Origin: a virus
DNA: 64,000 nt
IMG/VR virus record: IMGVR_UViG_3300028045_000012
Span: 1-64,000 of that record
Strand: one strand, 5' to 3'
Under the pieces are notes generated by a model, which did not search any database, was not told the DNA's origin, and saw only the letters and a list, made by a program, of their open reading frames with translations. Position numbers and translations under genes: made by a program. Shown here piece by piece: positions 9,337 to 19,766 of the stretch (position 1 is its first letter; every line of letters begins with the position of its first letter).

Positions 9337-9519
9337 TTACATTAATAGTTGTCTACCATCATTAGTTTTATAGATCTTATTTACTCTTTCTACAATTTCT
9401 TTACCATCATTTATTAAACATTCATCACCAATACATTCTTCTTTGTTAATCCCACCTAAGAAATCATTTAATTTATCATCTAATGTTTCTTTTTCTTTTT
9501 TACTATCTTTATTTTCCAT
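9337..9519 (-). CDS. Small hypothetical acidic/basic protein (60 aa)
   Basis: A 60-residue, highly charged protein with a Lys/Glu-rich N-terminus and the small Cys-containing motif CIGDEC near residues 29-34. It lies 1 base upstream of the acidic leader protein and has a TATTTAT-type candidate promoter 12 bases upstream, so it is probably the first gene of a two-gene late transcript. Function unknown. Confidence 0.7.
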   Translation of the reverse strand: MENKDSKKEKETLDDKLNDFLGGINKEECIGDECLINDGKEIVERVNKIYKTNDGRQLLM

Positions 9520-9530
9520 AATTTTATTTA

Positions 9531-9546
9531 TATATAAATATAATAA
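9531..9546 (-). promoter_or_regulatory. Candidate late promoter motif
   Basis: Read on the minus strand this is TTATTATATTTATATA, the recurrent TATTTAT-centred motif found upstream of structural and leader genes. It ends 12 bases before the ATG of the 60-residue gene. Confidence 0.4.
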
Positions 9547-9548
9547 TT

Positions 9549-9950
9549 TTAAGAAAAATTCCTTTTTATGTCTAATATTTTTAATTCTTTTGAAAAAATA
9601 ATTATAAAATTATTTTGATAATCATCCCAATTTATATTGAAATCTGAATAATTAACATTTCCGGATTGTACATCATATAAACTTTCTATTAATTTATTTA
9701 ATGCGTTTATAGTATAAAAACATTCACCTTTTTTATGTACTATTATTGTTGGTGGGAAAAAAGAATTTATATCTACTTTTTGGTCTTCATCTAATTTTAA
9801 CCTAAAAGTTAATATAACTTTATTAGGTTCACCATAATCGTATTCAAAAATGTTTTTTATGTGGATATCAAATCTTTTATTTAAATATTTCTTAAAAGAT
9901 TCTATTTTGTCATTATAAACAAAAGATGCCAAAGTTATCATTCTACCCAT
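9549..9950 (-). CDS. Hypothetical protein
   Basis: An unrecognised 133-residue protein with alternating hydrophobic and charged residues and no obvious motif, signal peptide or membrane segment. Its start overlaps the end of the upstream 200-residue gene by 8 bases, which implies cotranscription and translational coupling. By position, between virion genes on both sides, a role in tail or head assembly is possible, but nothing in the sequence proves it. Confidence 0.7.
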   Translation of the reverse strand: MGRMITLASFVYNDKIESFKKYLNKRFDIHIKNIFEYDYGEPNKVILTFRLKLDEDQKVDINSFFPPTIIVHKKGECFYTINALNKLIESLYDVQSGNVNYSDFNINWDDYQNNFIIIFSKELKILDIKRNFS

Positions 9951-10545
9951 TTAATTCGATATTAACAACATAAGGGATTAATCTTTTTTTATCTTTTATT
10001 TTTATTACAAAATCCCTTCTATTATTAAATATCTCATTATCTACAAAAACATTATTTTTTAATTTATGTATTTTAGATATTACTTTTTCTTTTTTACCTT
10101 CAAAAAATTCTAATATATTTAAATCTACCCCAAAAATTATATTTTCACAAAAAATATATATCATACCATTTTTATCCAAATATGTTATTGGAGATTCCAA
10201 TGATAATATTTTTTTTATAATCCTATAATTAATTCTTTTTTTACCATAAAGAATATCTAAATAAACATAAGGAATGTTTTCACCAAAATTAGTGAAACAA
10301 TATTCTTTAAAATTTTCTATGTCTTCATCGTACTCTACTTTTCTCTCTTTCTTATTAAAAGTCCAAAAAATCCTGGAATTTATTTTTTTATGTAAAATTG
10401 ATACTGTATTACCATATATAGTTTTAACTTTTTTCCACCCTATTATTAAAGTAGGTAAAGTTTCATCTATCCCTTCTAAAGTAGGACAAATTTTAAAATT
10501 TTCTATATCTAAATTTTGTTTTGTTATTATATTTCCTATATACAT
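9943..10545 (-). CDS. Hypothetical protein
   Basis: An unrecognised 200-residue, Lys/Ile/Asn-rich protein starting MYIGNIITKQNLDIENF. It appears soluble, with beta-strand-like alternation in the second half (ITYLDKNGMIYIFCENIIFGVDL). It overlaps the 133-residue gene downstream by 8 bases. The upstream neighbour ends 59 bases earlier, with a weak terminator-like hairpin in between, so these two genes may form their own small unit. Confidence 0.7.
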   Translation of the reverse strand: MYIGNIITKQNLDIENFKICPTLEGIDETLPTLIIGWKKVKTIYGNTVSILHKKINSRIFWTFNKKERKVEYDEDIENFKEYCFTNFGENIPYVYLDILYGKKRINYRIIKKILSLESPITYLDKNGMIYIFCENIIFGVDLNILEFFEGKKEKVISKIHKLKNNVFVDNEIFNNRRDFVIKIKDKKRLIPYVVNIELNG

Positions 10546-10552
10546 AATACAA

Positions 10553-10591
10553 TATTATAAAAAAAATAATGCCTTATCAAATATTAATAAG
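10553..10591 (-). terminator. Possible weak terminator
   Basis: On the minus strand, CTTAT at 10591-10587 pairs with ATAAG at 10577-10573 around a 9-base loop. A T-rich run (10568-10553) follows, just after the stop of the gene at 10605-11603. The stem is short and A/T-rich, so this is only a candidate. Confidence 0.3.
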
Positions 10592-10604
10592 ATTAAATTA
10601 TTAA

Positions 10605-11603
10605 TTAAGGGTTAAAATAATTAATTAATGGGACATTAGAATCGTCTTTTTTGTATGTAAATGTGTTTAAAACTTTCTCAAAAACTTCAAAAGATTTTTG
10701 AATGGTTTTACCATCGGTATTTAATTGTTGACATATTTCCACAGTTTTTGATAAAACCGCCCCGTTCCCATCTGACTTACTTACATAATCAAAACAACTC
10801 ATATCTACACTATCCTTGATTTCTTTCCATACCTTTATCGAATTTGTAAATAAACTATCTTGAGAAGATGTTATTTGATCAGGTTTACTTAAACCATTAA
10901 TCACTAAATCTTTATATTGTTTTCTACCTATAATATATAAATACCCTCTAGGTCTATACCTATATTCGTCACCATCTAAAATATTAAAATATTTATCCTG
11001 GGATAAATTATGATTATCATTTGGTGTAAATGATAAATCATCTGATGTACTTGTACTTGAAGAAAATATTGGTTGTATTGTTAAATATTCCTCTACAGGG
11101 GTGTCTGTTACAATAGAGTTTGTTTCTTTTGTAGATGCAGTATAAATAGGTAATACATTATCACTACGTGTAATATCCCCATAATAAAGGTTATTATTGG
11201 TATTACTAATTTTATTAGGTACTTCACCTACTATATTCCAAGGTAATTCCTTTTCTACTAAATTATTTGACTGTACTAAAACATTTGTTAAAAACATAGT
11301 AACTTGACTATTTGTAGTTAATTCTTGATTTTTCATGACTTCTTTTAAATTTGTTAGTTTTAAAGTCTCACTAACACCAAGACTTTTAAAATTAACCTCA
11401 GTAAAATTATTATCAAAATCAAAGTCTTTATCAGGATCATTAACGCCAATACTAAAAATAGGGTTACCACTTTTTAAATTAGTAAACACAATTTTTGGTA
11501 TTTCACTACTTTCATTTAAATCTATATCTAAACTAGTTGTTATATCTTCTATTGGTGGTGTTATAAATTTAGATTGTCTTAATCCTTGAAAACTTGTTGT
11601 CAT
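10605..11603 (-). CDS. Putative virion (baseplate-region) protein
   Basis: An unrecognised 332-residue protein starting MTTSFQGLRQSKFITPPIED, rich in Ser, Thr, Asn and Asp, as are the neighbouring structural proteins. The C-terminal half contains a tyrosine-rich segment (DEYRYRPRGYLYIIGRKQY) and a helical stretch. It lies 23 bases downstream of the 1442-residue baseplate protein and is the last gene of the unit that includes the gp53-like protein, so a baseplate or tail role is likely from context. Confidence 0.65.
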   Translation of the reverse strand: MTTSFQGLRQSKFITPPIEDITTSLDIDLNESSEIPKIVFTNLKSGNPIFSIGVNDPDKDFDFDNNFTEVNFKSLGVSETLKLTNLKEVMKNQELTTNSQVTMFLTNVLVQSNNLVEKELPWNIVGEVPNKISNTNNNLYYGDITRSDNVLPIYTASTKETNSIVTDTPVEEYLTIQPIFSSSTSTSDDLSFTPNDNHNLSQDKYFNILDGDEYRYRPRGYLYIIGRKQYKDLVINGLSKPDQITSSQDSLFTNSIKVWKEIKDSVDMSCFDYVSKSDGNGAVLSKTVEICQQLNTDGKTIQKSFEVFEKVLNTFTYKKDDSNVPLINYFNP

Positions 11604-11626
11604 ATGATTAGGTGAAATACTATGAT

Positions 11627-14600
11627 TTACATTAGTATAAGATACGCCCCATTAAAAAATGGTACATTTTGTAAATCAAAATACATTAATGGTTGTATAT
11701 TCATACATCCTAAAGATTCCACTTGACAAGTATATGATCTTGTTTTAAACAACCTTAATAAATTCGTACCCTGGTAAGTTCTTTGGGTACTCCCTCTTTT
11801 ATCAACTAAGTCTGATAATGTTCTAAAATATTCGGCAGTTTCTTTATGTTCCTGTTGATTTAATGAAACACTTTTAAATATTGTTTGGTTTTGGGCACCA
11901 AAGGCAACCCTAAAGGCAACTAAAGAAAAATTACTATTTGTTATATCTTTTACTGGGTTACTATCATCAACCATGTCTGGTGGTATTAGACTACCATTTT
12001 TAAATGTGAATCCATCATCTTTAAAATAATAATTATTTCTTTCTCCAATATCTAAAACTTGTGAATTACCACCTGCGTATATACAACAATAAATTGGTGC
12101 AGAAGAAACATTACTCTCTATTGTTGTTTGTGGTTTAAATATTTTAGATACTTCTTCTACATCTTTATAATTTATATAGTTTGGTAAAATTTGTAATAGA
12201 AAATTACTATCTCTTAATAATTTACTCATGAAAAAATATAAACTAACATTTAAATCACTACCTAAACTTAAAAAACTTTTTAAATTGAAAACTGCCTTTG
12301 AACCTATATCATTCCAACCTCTATCAATAAATTTAAAATAATCTATTAAGTCTCTTCCTTGTCCACCACATATATTAAATGGTTTTTCTGTATCTGAAAT
12401 CCATTTATCATTTATATTTTTAAAATAATTATAAAGTTGTAATTTTATCTTTAAATTATTTTTTTCTTTTTTTTCTTCATTTTGACTATTAGAATTAGTA
12501 TTAACAGTCTCTGTTTCACTATTTAGTACACTATATAACCCTCCAATATATTTATTGATATCATCAAAAGTTATAGATAAATTATTATTCTCTTTTGTGG
12601 GGTTAAAAATATTAGGGTCTAATATAATAAAATCAGTAGTGTCTTTAACCTGGTCTAATATTATTTTTTTTGACGATTGTATTTTTTTTTCATCAACACC
12701 TTCACTAATTATAAATAAATTACCTTCAAAAATACCTGTAAAATCTTTATTAAAATTTCCACTAACCCAATTTTTAAATTGATTAATAAACTCTATTTTA
12801 ACACTTTTAGGTAATGATGTTAAATTATCTTCAATAGAAATATCATTATTTCCAGTTAAATACCCAAATTTAGTAAAATATTTGTTTTTATCTGTTCTAA
12901 AACTATCATAAGAAACTCCGTTAAATGTACCAAAATTTATACTCCCAGTTACATTTTCTTCTAATCTCCATAATAAACCACCAATATAATAAACATATAA
13001 ACTAGGTAGTTTTACTATTCTGGAATTATTAAAATTATTACCCTCAAATACTGGATCAATAAATCCAGTTTTAAATATTTCAAAAGGTAATGTACTTAAA
13101 CATAGAAGACCTCTTGATAAATTACTTGGTTGGTTTCTATAAAATAAACCTTTAACCAAATTTTCTTCGTATTCAGTTGTACCAATAGTCTTAAATTCAG
13201 TTTTATTAATATGTGGTTCTATTGACTCATACGTTAAATTTTTTAATATATCCAAAGATAATTTAGTATTATCTTTTAATAATGTATTACTCACAGAATC
13301 TTTAAATACATTAATTAAATTATTAGTAACAATATTATTAGTAGAATCATATTCAGTAGAAATTTTATCACTTGTAGAACCCGGACTATTTTTTTTGTTA
13401 CTGTACACATCACTATCTATTATTGATTGTAATAAATTTTTAGTATTTGTGGTTACACCTTTATTGTTAAACAAGACATAATCATTACTTTCATTATCAT
13501 AATCCCCACCTATTTTTACACCATCAAAATCAAAAGAGTTATCTTTTAATGTAATATAAGTATTACTAATATTAATACTTTTATTAAATTTAATATCAGA
13601 TAAAATCTTACCTATTTCAGTGTTGTTACTACTATCTGTAAAAACTTTTAAAATATTTTCTATTAATAACCTAGTTTGATTACCAATAACAATATTATCA
13701 ACCATTAACCCATCAAGTTTACCATAACTATTTAATTTACTAATAAAGGGATCTTTAAATCTTGAATAATTCTTTAATAACATTAATCTTGTTATTATTG
13801 TTTTATATAATTCATTTTTTATAGTATCTTTATCGTTTCCTACATTAAAATTAATAAAAGGGTTAATATCATAATCTATTGGGTTTATTGGGAACCAATT
13901 ATCACTATCCAAACCATTCCTTAAAATACTCGCCCTTGTAATTTCCCTTAAGTTTTCTTTTTTATTAACTAATTTGTCAAAAACATTTTCAACAAAATCA
14001 TATTCTGGGAAAACACTTCTATTAACATTATTAACCTCACCTATATAAATTTCTTCTTCAGAAGAATTTCCATTTTCTATATAAATTGATGGCCACGCCA
14101 CACCTTTAGTAGAAGTACTATTATTTATTTTTTCTTGTATAGAGTTTGGTATATCTGTACTATAATTTTTTAAAATATTACCCCTGTCTTTTATAATTCC
14201 TTCTTCTTCTGATTTTACAGTTATATCAGAAATTGTTTCAATCATTGCCTGTGTATTATTGGCCAATATTTCAAAACAAGATTTTATTGTTGGATTAAAC
14301 CCAGTCTCTTTTTTAAAATTTTCTACTAATTCTACATTGATTTCTTCTTCAACTTTCTCCCTTTGTTTTTTTATCGTAGATTCTAAATCTTTTATTGAGT
14401 CTTCAACTAAAACTCTTTGTTCTCTAAAATCTACTACCATAACAACTGTTTCAGGAGTAAAATTATCATTATAATATTCTTTAGTATTTATTGTATTTTT
14501 AAAATTCTCAATTGAGAAATTTTTATTAACATCACCATCATCATAATTTTTTGTTAACGATAATACATCGTCATTACTACTAAATTTAGTTAAAATATTT

Positions 14601-15955
14601 ACTAAAGAAGACCTATCGTCTGTTATTATTTTTTTATTTTCTTTAGTAACAACAAAACCTTCCCAATTATCTTCATCGTTTGTATTTTTAAATGATAATA
14701 TTAACTGATTGTCTTTAGAAGTTTTTATTGGTTTACTACTATTAGTCTTTTTATCTTTTGCCGAAGTTAGACTATTATCATTAGTTTTAGTAAACCGATC
14801 ATCTGATGAAATATATTTATTATATTGATTTATTATAACATTTAATGTTGAAATATAAGTTTTAAAATTACTTTGATTTATAGTTTTTATTAGTAAGTAA
14901 TCTCTTATAGATTGATAATTAACCCTTGGTTTTAAAATATTATCATTAATACTAGAACTAACTATTTTTGTTTTATCGTTAGGTATCTTTAAATAATTTT
15001 TTTGTGTATCATCCGGATTATTTTGACCTCCAACATCTTTTTCTATTGGTGACCCAATAAATGTTCTTATTTGTTTTAATAACGAAAGTTTACCATTTAA
15101 ATCTTTTAATACGTTAAAGGAATCTGATTTTGATTTAATAACTTGACTCTCTATCTGTAATTTAGAAATCTTCACTAAAAAATCATCCAATTTTAGTGTA
15201 TTAATAGTAGTAGAATTATTTGTATTAGAGTTATTATTTCCTTTATTAAAAATATTTTGTAATTTTTCAAATCCTGTATCAGTATTTACAACACCAATTA
15301 CATTCCCTAAAACCATATCATTTAATATCGCCTGTTGGTAACCTAAAAAATTGGCAGATATATCAAAATTACCAGTAGTGTTATCAAAACTAGATGTCCA
15401 ATTTACCATATGTAAACAATAATCTACTTTTTGCCCATAATAACCTTTTACTGATAATCTAAAAATAGGATATGGTAATTTGAAAAATACGGCATATGGT
15501 GATTTTATATCACCATTACTTGGTAAGTTATCAAACAACGCAGAACCTCTTACATCTGTAAATGTTATATCTACGGTAGGTACTAAACTGGCGTTATATT
15601 TAATATCTATACTTTTGATACCAAACCCCTCTAAAATACCACTACTTTGTGAATTTGAAAAATTACCAATATTTGACCAATTTGTTGTGGAATATGTTTT
15701 TTGTAGTTTTGGATCTATCTTTCCATCACTATTATATCTTATTTCTGTTGATATAAAATTAACCTCATCTTCCACACCAAAAACACTAAATTGGTCATTA
15801 CCTTGTTTGTCTGCACCTTGATATGTTGTTCTGTTTCTAGGATAGGCAGAAAATTTTACATATATAAACATGTCCTCAGGTGGTATTACCTCCAGGTTAG
15901 GTGGGTTAGGATCAACAATAAAAATATTTCCTACGTTTTCTACATTATCAGCCAT
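11627..15955 (-). CDS. Large baseplate-type structural protein (1442 aa)
   Basis: A 1442-residue protein with a compact N-terminal region and a long Asn/Ser/Lys-rich remainder. Residues about 100-220 contain FGIKSIDIKYNASLVPTVDI, PYPIFRLSVKGYYG and a LHMVNWTSSFDN-type segment. I have met this arrangement in phage baseplate or hub-like proteins of environmental T4-type phages, but I cannot assign a T4 number. The C-terminal end (residues about 1330-1442) is ordered and aromatic (QVESLGCMNIQPLMYFDLQN). Its start overlaps the gp53-like gene by 8 bases. Its size suggests a central or peripheral baseplate component; a role in host-surface contact or tail-tube docking cannot be told apart from sequence. 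Confidence 0.75.
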   Translation of the reverse strand: MADNVENVGNIFIVDPNPPNLEVIPPEDMFIYVKFSAYPRNRTTYQGADKQGNDQFSVFGVEDEVNFISTEIRYNSDGKIDPKLQKTYSTTNWSNIGNFSNSQSSGILEGFGIKSIDIKYNASLVPTVDITFTDVRGSALFDNLPSNGDIKSPYAVFFKLPYPIFRLSVKGYYGQKVDYCLHMVNWTSSFDNTTGNFDISANFLGYQQAILNDMVLGNVIGVVNTDTGFEKLQNIFNKGNNNSNTNNSTTINTLKLDDFLVKISKLQIESQVIKSKSDSFNVLKDLNGKLSLLKQIRTFIGSPIEKDVGGQNNPDDTQKNYLKIPNDKTKIVSSSINDNILKPRVNYQSIRDYLLIKTINQSNFKTYISTLNVIINQYNKYISSDDRFTKTNDNSLTSAKDKKTNSSKPIKTSKDNQLILSFKNTNDEDNWEGFVVTKENKKIITDDRSSLVNILTKFSSNDDVLSLTKNYDDGDVNKNFSIENFKNTINTKEYYNDNFTPETVVMVVDFREQRVLVEDSIKDLESTIKKQREKVEEEINVELVENFKKETGFNPTIKSCFEILANNTQAMIETISDITVKSEEEGIIKDRGNILKNYSTDIPNSIQEKINNSTSTKGVAWPSIYIENGNSSEEEIYIGEVNNVNRSVFPEYDFVENVFDKLVNKKENLREITRASILRNGLDSDNWFPINPIDYDINPFINFNVGNDKDTIKNELYKTIITRLMLLKNYSRFKDPFISKLNSYGKLDGLMVDNIVIGNQTRLLIENILKVFTDSSNNTEIGKILSDIKFNKSINISNTYITLKDNSFDFDGVKIGGDYDNESNDYVLFNNKGVTTNTKNLLQSIIDSDVYSNKKNSPGSTSDKISTEYDSTNNIVTNNLINVFKDSVSNTLLKDNTKLSLDILKNLTYESIEPHINKTEFKTIGTTEYEENLVKGLFYRNQPSNLSRGLLCLSTLPFEIFKTGFIDPVFEGNNFNNSRIVKLPSLYVYYIGGLLWRLEENVTGSINFGTFNGVSYDSFRTDKNKYFTKFGYLTGNNDISIEDNLTSLPKSVKIEFINQFKNWVSGNFNKDFTGIFEGNLFIISEGVDEKKIQSSKKIILDQVKDTTDFIILDPNIFNPTKENNNLSITFDDINKYIGGLYSVLNSETETVNTNSNSQNEEKKEKNNLKIKLQLYNYFKNINDKWISDTEKPFNICGGQGRDLIDYFKFIDRGWNDIGSKAVFNLKSFLSLGSDLNVSLYFFMSKLLRDSNFLLQILPNYINYKDVEEVSKIFKPQTTIESNVSSAPIYCCIYAGGNSQVLDIGERNNYYFKDDGFTFKNGSLIPPDMVDDSNPVKDITNSNFSLVAFRVAFGAQNQTIFKSVSLNQQEHKETAEYFRTLSDLVDKRGSTQRTYQGTNLLRLFKTRSYTCQVESLGCMNIQPLMYFDLQNVPFFNGAYLILM

Positions 15956-16268
15956 ATAAAGTTAAATATTTATCTACTTGATTTATATATTGTTGTAAAC
16001 TATCTTTAAATGGGAATGGTATCCTAATTATTTCATTGTTAGGTATATTTTCTTCTACCCCACCATATTGTGGATTGGCCAACAATATTAACCATCCATG
16101 AAAAGGGTTATCATAATAAAGTTGACTAAACTTATCTAATCTACTTATTTGTGATTTATAAACAACTGTCTTATCCGTATCTTTTGGTTCTATCTTAATA
16201 AAAGGTAATGGTTTGTATGTACCATCAACCTTAAAATTTTGATACCTATCATAATATTCTTTTCCCAT
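15948..16268 (-). CDS. Baseplate wedge protein, gp53/LysM-like
   Basis: A 106-residue protein with YDNPFHGWLILLANPQYGG followed by the N-P-N-N-E-I-I-R-I-P-F-P segment. This pattern (structured turn, W-x-I/L-x-x-A-N, G-G-x-E, then I-x-I-P-F-P) fits the LysM-like domain shared by small baseplate proteins such as gp53 of T4-type phages and gpX-type tail proteins. T4 gp53 is longer (196 aa). It lies 7 bases downstream of a 1157-residue structural protein and overlaps the 1442-residue protein by 8 bases, consistent with baseplate assembly. Confidence 0.6.
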   Translation of the reverse strand: MGKEYYDRYQNFKVDGTYKPLPFIKIEPKDTDKTVVYKSQISRLDKFSQLYYDNPFHGWLILLANPQYGGVEENIPNNEIIRIPFPFKDSLQQYINQVDKYLTLYG

Positions 16269-16275
16269 AATAATT

Positions 16276-19200
16276 TTATTCTAAACCGTTTTCTGTGATA
16301 GTAAATGTTTTTACTGTTTTTGTTTTTTTCTTATTTTTAGATAAAAACCCTATTACTTTTATTTTATCACTATTATCTTTCTTGTAAACGTTTAAATCTT
16401 TTTTTGCCGTTTTTAATTCTTGTTTTGCCGTTTTTAACTCTTTTATTAATGAAGGTGATGGTCCAACTGTTAATTGACTTTGTAATAAATCTACTTTTGT
16501 TTGTGCAGTATAAATACTTGTTGTATAGTCACCAAGTTTAGTAGGATTTGCAACCCCAGGCAAGGTAGTCCAGTCCACCTTCACTTCTTCCTCACTCACC
16601 TCTTCTACTTCCTCCTTATTTATTTTATATGATAATTTATTTTCACTATTGGCCTTGCCACCAATAATTATTTCCCCAGGGAGTTTCTCATCTTTTGTTT
16701 TAATAACTATCTCAGTAGTTCCTTTAGAAACTATTTCAATAACATTTTTACCATCACCATCAGTATTGTCACCATCTTCAGAATCCACTTCTTGGTTTAT
16801 AGGTATTTCATTTTTTAAATCATCAACTAATTTATCTGTCGCATTTTCACCTAATATATTTCTTTTTACTTCACTTAATTTAATCCCTTCTTTAATTTCA
16901 CCATCTACAATAGTATCTGCCCTTGGGTCATACATTTCAGTATTTGCATAATAGTTAAATGATACTGCATTTTGTAACCTATTAATAGGTCCAGATAATG
17001 ATTGACCACCAATTAAATCAATAGTTAAAGATACTGTGGCAATCATTGGTTGTACACCAATACCTTCAGGGTTTAAATCAAATGATGGTCCATCGTAAGT
17101 TATATTCAGACTATTTATCGCAACTTTAGTATGGAAAAAATCACCTATTCTAATTATACATATAGGTGGTCTACCAAAAGATAAATTTTGTGGTTGTACA
17201 TTATCACCACTATTATTTATACTTGGTCCTTGTCTCATACATTGATTTAAAAATGTTAATCTCGTATTAAACCCTTCTGGTGTTGTACTATGAAACCCAG
17301 GGTGAAAATATCTTATCTTTTCAGAAATAGTATTAAAATAATTTGGATAATTATTATCAATAAAATCAAAATACGCCCCTTCGTCAATAATTAAATTATC
17401 AATTAATTTAACAACTTGTGGGTTATATTCAGGATCGGAGTTTTCAACATCTTTAGGTTTTACGGCCACATCTTCTTCAACAGAGTTCTCAGATTTTATA
17501 GATACCCTGGTAATATCACCTAATACACCTTTCCCTGTTATTTTTGGTGATATTTTTTTTACATCAACACCTTCACCACTTAAAATACTTAATATGTTAT
17601 TATAAACTTCTTTTGCATATTTTTTTGAAGTTTTTTTATTTTGTGTAGGTGTTCTATCTATTGCGTATTTTTCACTTAAAATACCATCACACTTAATAAG
17701 AACTTTTTTACCATTATCTATTAATTCCTTAACAAATGGTAATATATCATTAGTAACAATGGTTATTAATTCAGATTCTTCGTATCTGTCACCACCATCT
17801 TTAGGACACATACCACTAACTTCTGTCCAATCACAATTAGGGACATTAACAGTAAACTCTATATCTTTTTCCAATAGTTTTTTTTCTGTTATAGAAATTT
17901 TTTGAGTTTTATCACCTTGTAATAATTTTTCAATTTCATCTCTACTTGTTTGAGATACTGAACATTCTAAATTATCTAAAAATTCTGTTGGTGATACAGT
18001 ACCTGCGTTAAATCTTTCTATCAAATTACTATCTTTACCTCTATAACAATTAATAACTCTAGGATGATCCACTAAAATTTTAAAATTAATACTACCGGAT
18101 CTTTTTGAATTATTATGAGTATATAAGGGTTCTGATCTACCTATAAATTCTGTGGAAGTCCAATTCGCACTGGTATTTTCATCAAATGTTAATTCATAAG
18201 GTGGAAACCACATTATTCTACCTTTATTTTTACTTAAGAAATCACCTGGACCAATTTCATTTTTAGGTAAATCTGCCAAATTATCTGCCCACGCCAAATT
18301 TTCTATTGAAAACATAAACTTTTTTAAAGTAGTATCAGAATCTTGAAGTGTTGGATGATATTTTGGTATACCATTTTCATTTAAAACACTTAATGATGCC
18401 TTACCATTTGTTACAGAAAAACCTTTTAAATCAGTAACGTCAGGTGAACTAAACAAACCACTTTTCCTTATCGCATTAGAATAATTATATTTATCAGTTA
18501 CTGTCCATACTCTTGAATAATCCCCTGTTTTTCCAGGGTTATCACTTTTACCAATACCACTACCTCTACTTATTAATTTATTAAGTTTTTTATCTTTAAA
18601 GAATTTCTTTGTTTGGTTAATAAAAACTTCAGTTTCATAATTATCAACAAGTTCTTTAGTTTTGGATAATAATGTTTTTGTATTAAATGAAGTAGATTGA
18701 CTACCACCCCAAATATATTTTTCATCAATTGTTGTTGTACCATTTTCAGTACTTTCCCCCGAATCATCATTAAAATCTTTTTCACTAAATGTTTTGGTAA
18801 TTACTGAACCTCTATTAGTGTTTTTCTCACTTCCAATATAATATCTAGAATTTGTACCTTCATTACTTGTACCTTGAAATCTTCTATCTTCATATAATGG
18901 ACGATATGTATTTCTTTTTAATGAATTTAAAATAAAGGAAACTTGAGTTTCACTAGTTTTTTCTAATAAACTATTAACTCTTAATTCTGTTGATAAAGAT
19001 TTTTCAACCCCTTCTACATTATCAACTATATTTGATGTATTACCATATTCATTCCAACCAACTGAAGAAATTGGTAGATCATTAAAAAATAGTTCATTTC
19101 CACTTAATTTATTCAGATAACTATTTACACCACCATCTTCACCTAAAGGTAATGTTATATTACCAACACTAGGTGTATCACTATTTGCCTGATTCCTAAC

Positions 19201-19749
19201 ATAAGTTATTTTTTCATTTATTCCTTTTTCAAGTTCTTGTCCACCTATTAACCCTAATGATGTTTCTCTACTAAAATTTAAAGATTTATAACCTTCAATT
19301 ATATTGAAAGGATATTGTCCTGAAACATTTTTACCTTTACCAATTAAAAAAAATTGTTCTGGATTATAAGATGTTGGATATATACCCCTTTCCTTAACTC
19401 CAAATACTTTAGGTAATGGAAACCCTAAGTTTAGTGGTATTGTTAACTCATATGTGGTATATTTGTCGTCTTGTGGCGAATATCTATTTAAATTAACATT
19501 CTGTGTAGATCTATAGAATGTTCCTAAGGGAAACATTTTTTCTTCTTCGTTATAATGGATTGGAATGTTTTCACTAGTTACTCCATTAACAGGTATATTG
19601 ATTACTTTACCAATATCTTCTAATTTGGATACTAATCCAGATTGTGTTAATGTTTCATTTACAGGTGGAGGGAGATTTCTACCTAATAAACTTTTCCTAA
19701 ATTCTTTAGTTGAATAAATACCCTTGTTATAATTTAATATTCCGGCCAT
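16276..19749 (-). CDS. Large baseplate/tail structural protein with OmpA-like insertion
   Basis: A 1157-residue protein beginning MAGILNYNKGIYSTKEFRKS. Residues about 508-565 contain a block beginning RIMWFPPYELTFDEN and ending with FKILVDHPR, typical of tail or baseplate proteins of environmental myoviruses. Residues about 663-750 look like a divergent OmpA/MotB-type peptidoglycan-binding domain (KVLIKCDG, then KKTSKKYAKEVYNNIL, ISPKITGKGVLGDITRVSIK). Residues about 850-925 hold GRPPICIIRIGDFF and DLNPEGIGVQPMIATVSLTI. The C-terminal 150 residues are low-complexity and charged. It is the first gene of the baseplate unit 16.3-10.6 kb and has its own 248-base A/T-rich upstream region with a late-type motif. 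Assignment to a T4 baseplate gene is not possible from motifs alone. Confidence 0.75.
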   Translation of the reverse strand: MAGILNYNKGIYSTKEFRKSLLGRNLPPPVNETLTQSGLVSKLEDIGKVINIPVNGVTSENIPIHYNEEEKMFPLGTFYRSTQNVNLNRYSPQDDKYTTYELTIPLNLGFPLPKVFGVKERGIYPTSYNPEQFFLIGKGKNVSGQYPFNIIEGYKSLNFSRETSLGLIGGQELEKGINEKITYVRNQANSDTPSVGNITLPLGEDGGVNSYLNKLSGNELFFNDLPISSVGWNEYGNTSNIVDNVEGVEKSLSTELRVNSLLEKTSETQVSFILNSLKRNTYRPLYEDRRFQGTSNEGTNSRYYIGSEKNTNRGSVITKTFSEKDFNDDSGESTENGTTTIDEKYIWGGSQSTSFNTKTLLSKTKELVDNYETEVFINQTKKFFKDKKLNKLISRGSGIGKSDNPGKTGDYSRVWTVTDKYNYSNAIRKSGLFSSPDVTDLKGFSVTNGKASLSVLNENGIPKYHPTLQDSDTTLKKFMFSIENLAWADNLADLPKNEIGPGDFLSKNKGRIMWFPPYELTFDENTSANWTSTEFIGRSEPLYTHNNSKRSGSINFKILVDHPRVINCYRGKDSNLIERFNAGTVSPTEFLDNLECSVSQTSRDEIEKLLQGDKTQKISITEKKLLEKDIEFTVNVPNCDWTEVSGMCPKDGGDRYEESELITIVTNDILPFVKELIDNGKKVLIKCDGILSEKYAIDRTPTQNKKTSKKYAKEVYNNILSILSGEGVDVKKISPKITGKGVLGDITRVSIKSENSVEEDVAVKPKDVENSDPEYNPQVVKLIDNLIIDEGAYFDFIDNNYPNYFNTISEKIRYFHPGFHSTTPEGFNTRLTFLNQCMRQGPSINNSGDNVQPQNLSFGRPPICIIRIGDFFHTKVAINSLNITYDGPSFDLNPEGIGVQPMIATVSLTIDLIGGQSLSGPINRLQNAVSFNYYANTEMYDPRADTIVDGEIKEGIKLSEVKRNILGENATDKLVDDLKNEIPINQEVDSEDGDNTDGDGKNVIEIVSKGTTEIVIKTKDEKLPGEIIIGGKANSENKLSYKINKEEVEEVSEEEVKVDWTTLPGVANPTKLGDYTTSIYTAQTKVDLLQSQLTVGPSPSLIKELKTAKQELKTAKKDLNVYKKDNSDKIKVIGFLSKNKKKTKTVKTFTITENGLE

Positions 19750-19766
19750 ACATAATATTTTTCTTA

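Noticed and set aside
9520-9550. Canonical T4 late promoter TATAAATA before the 60-residue gene
   Set aside because: The sense-strand TATAAATA is present but only 6-7 bases from the ATG, too close for a normal -10 with a leader, and most other candidate sites show TATTTAT in sense direction instead.
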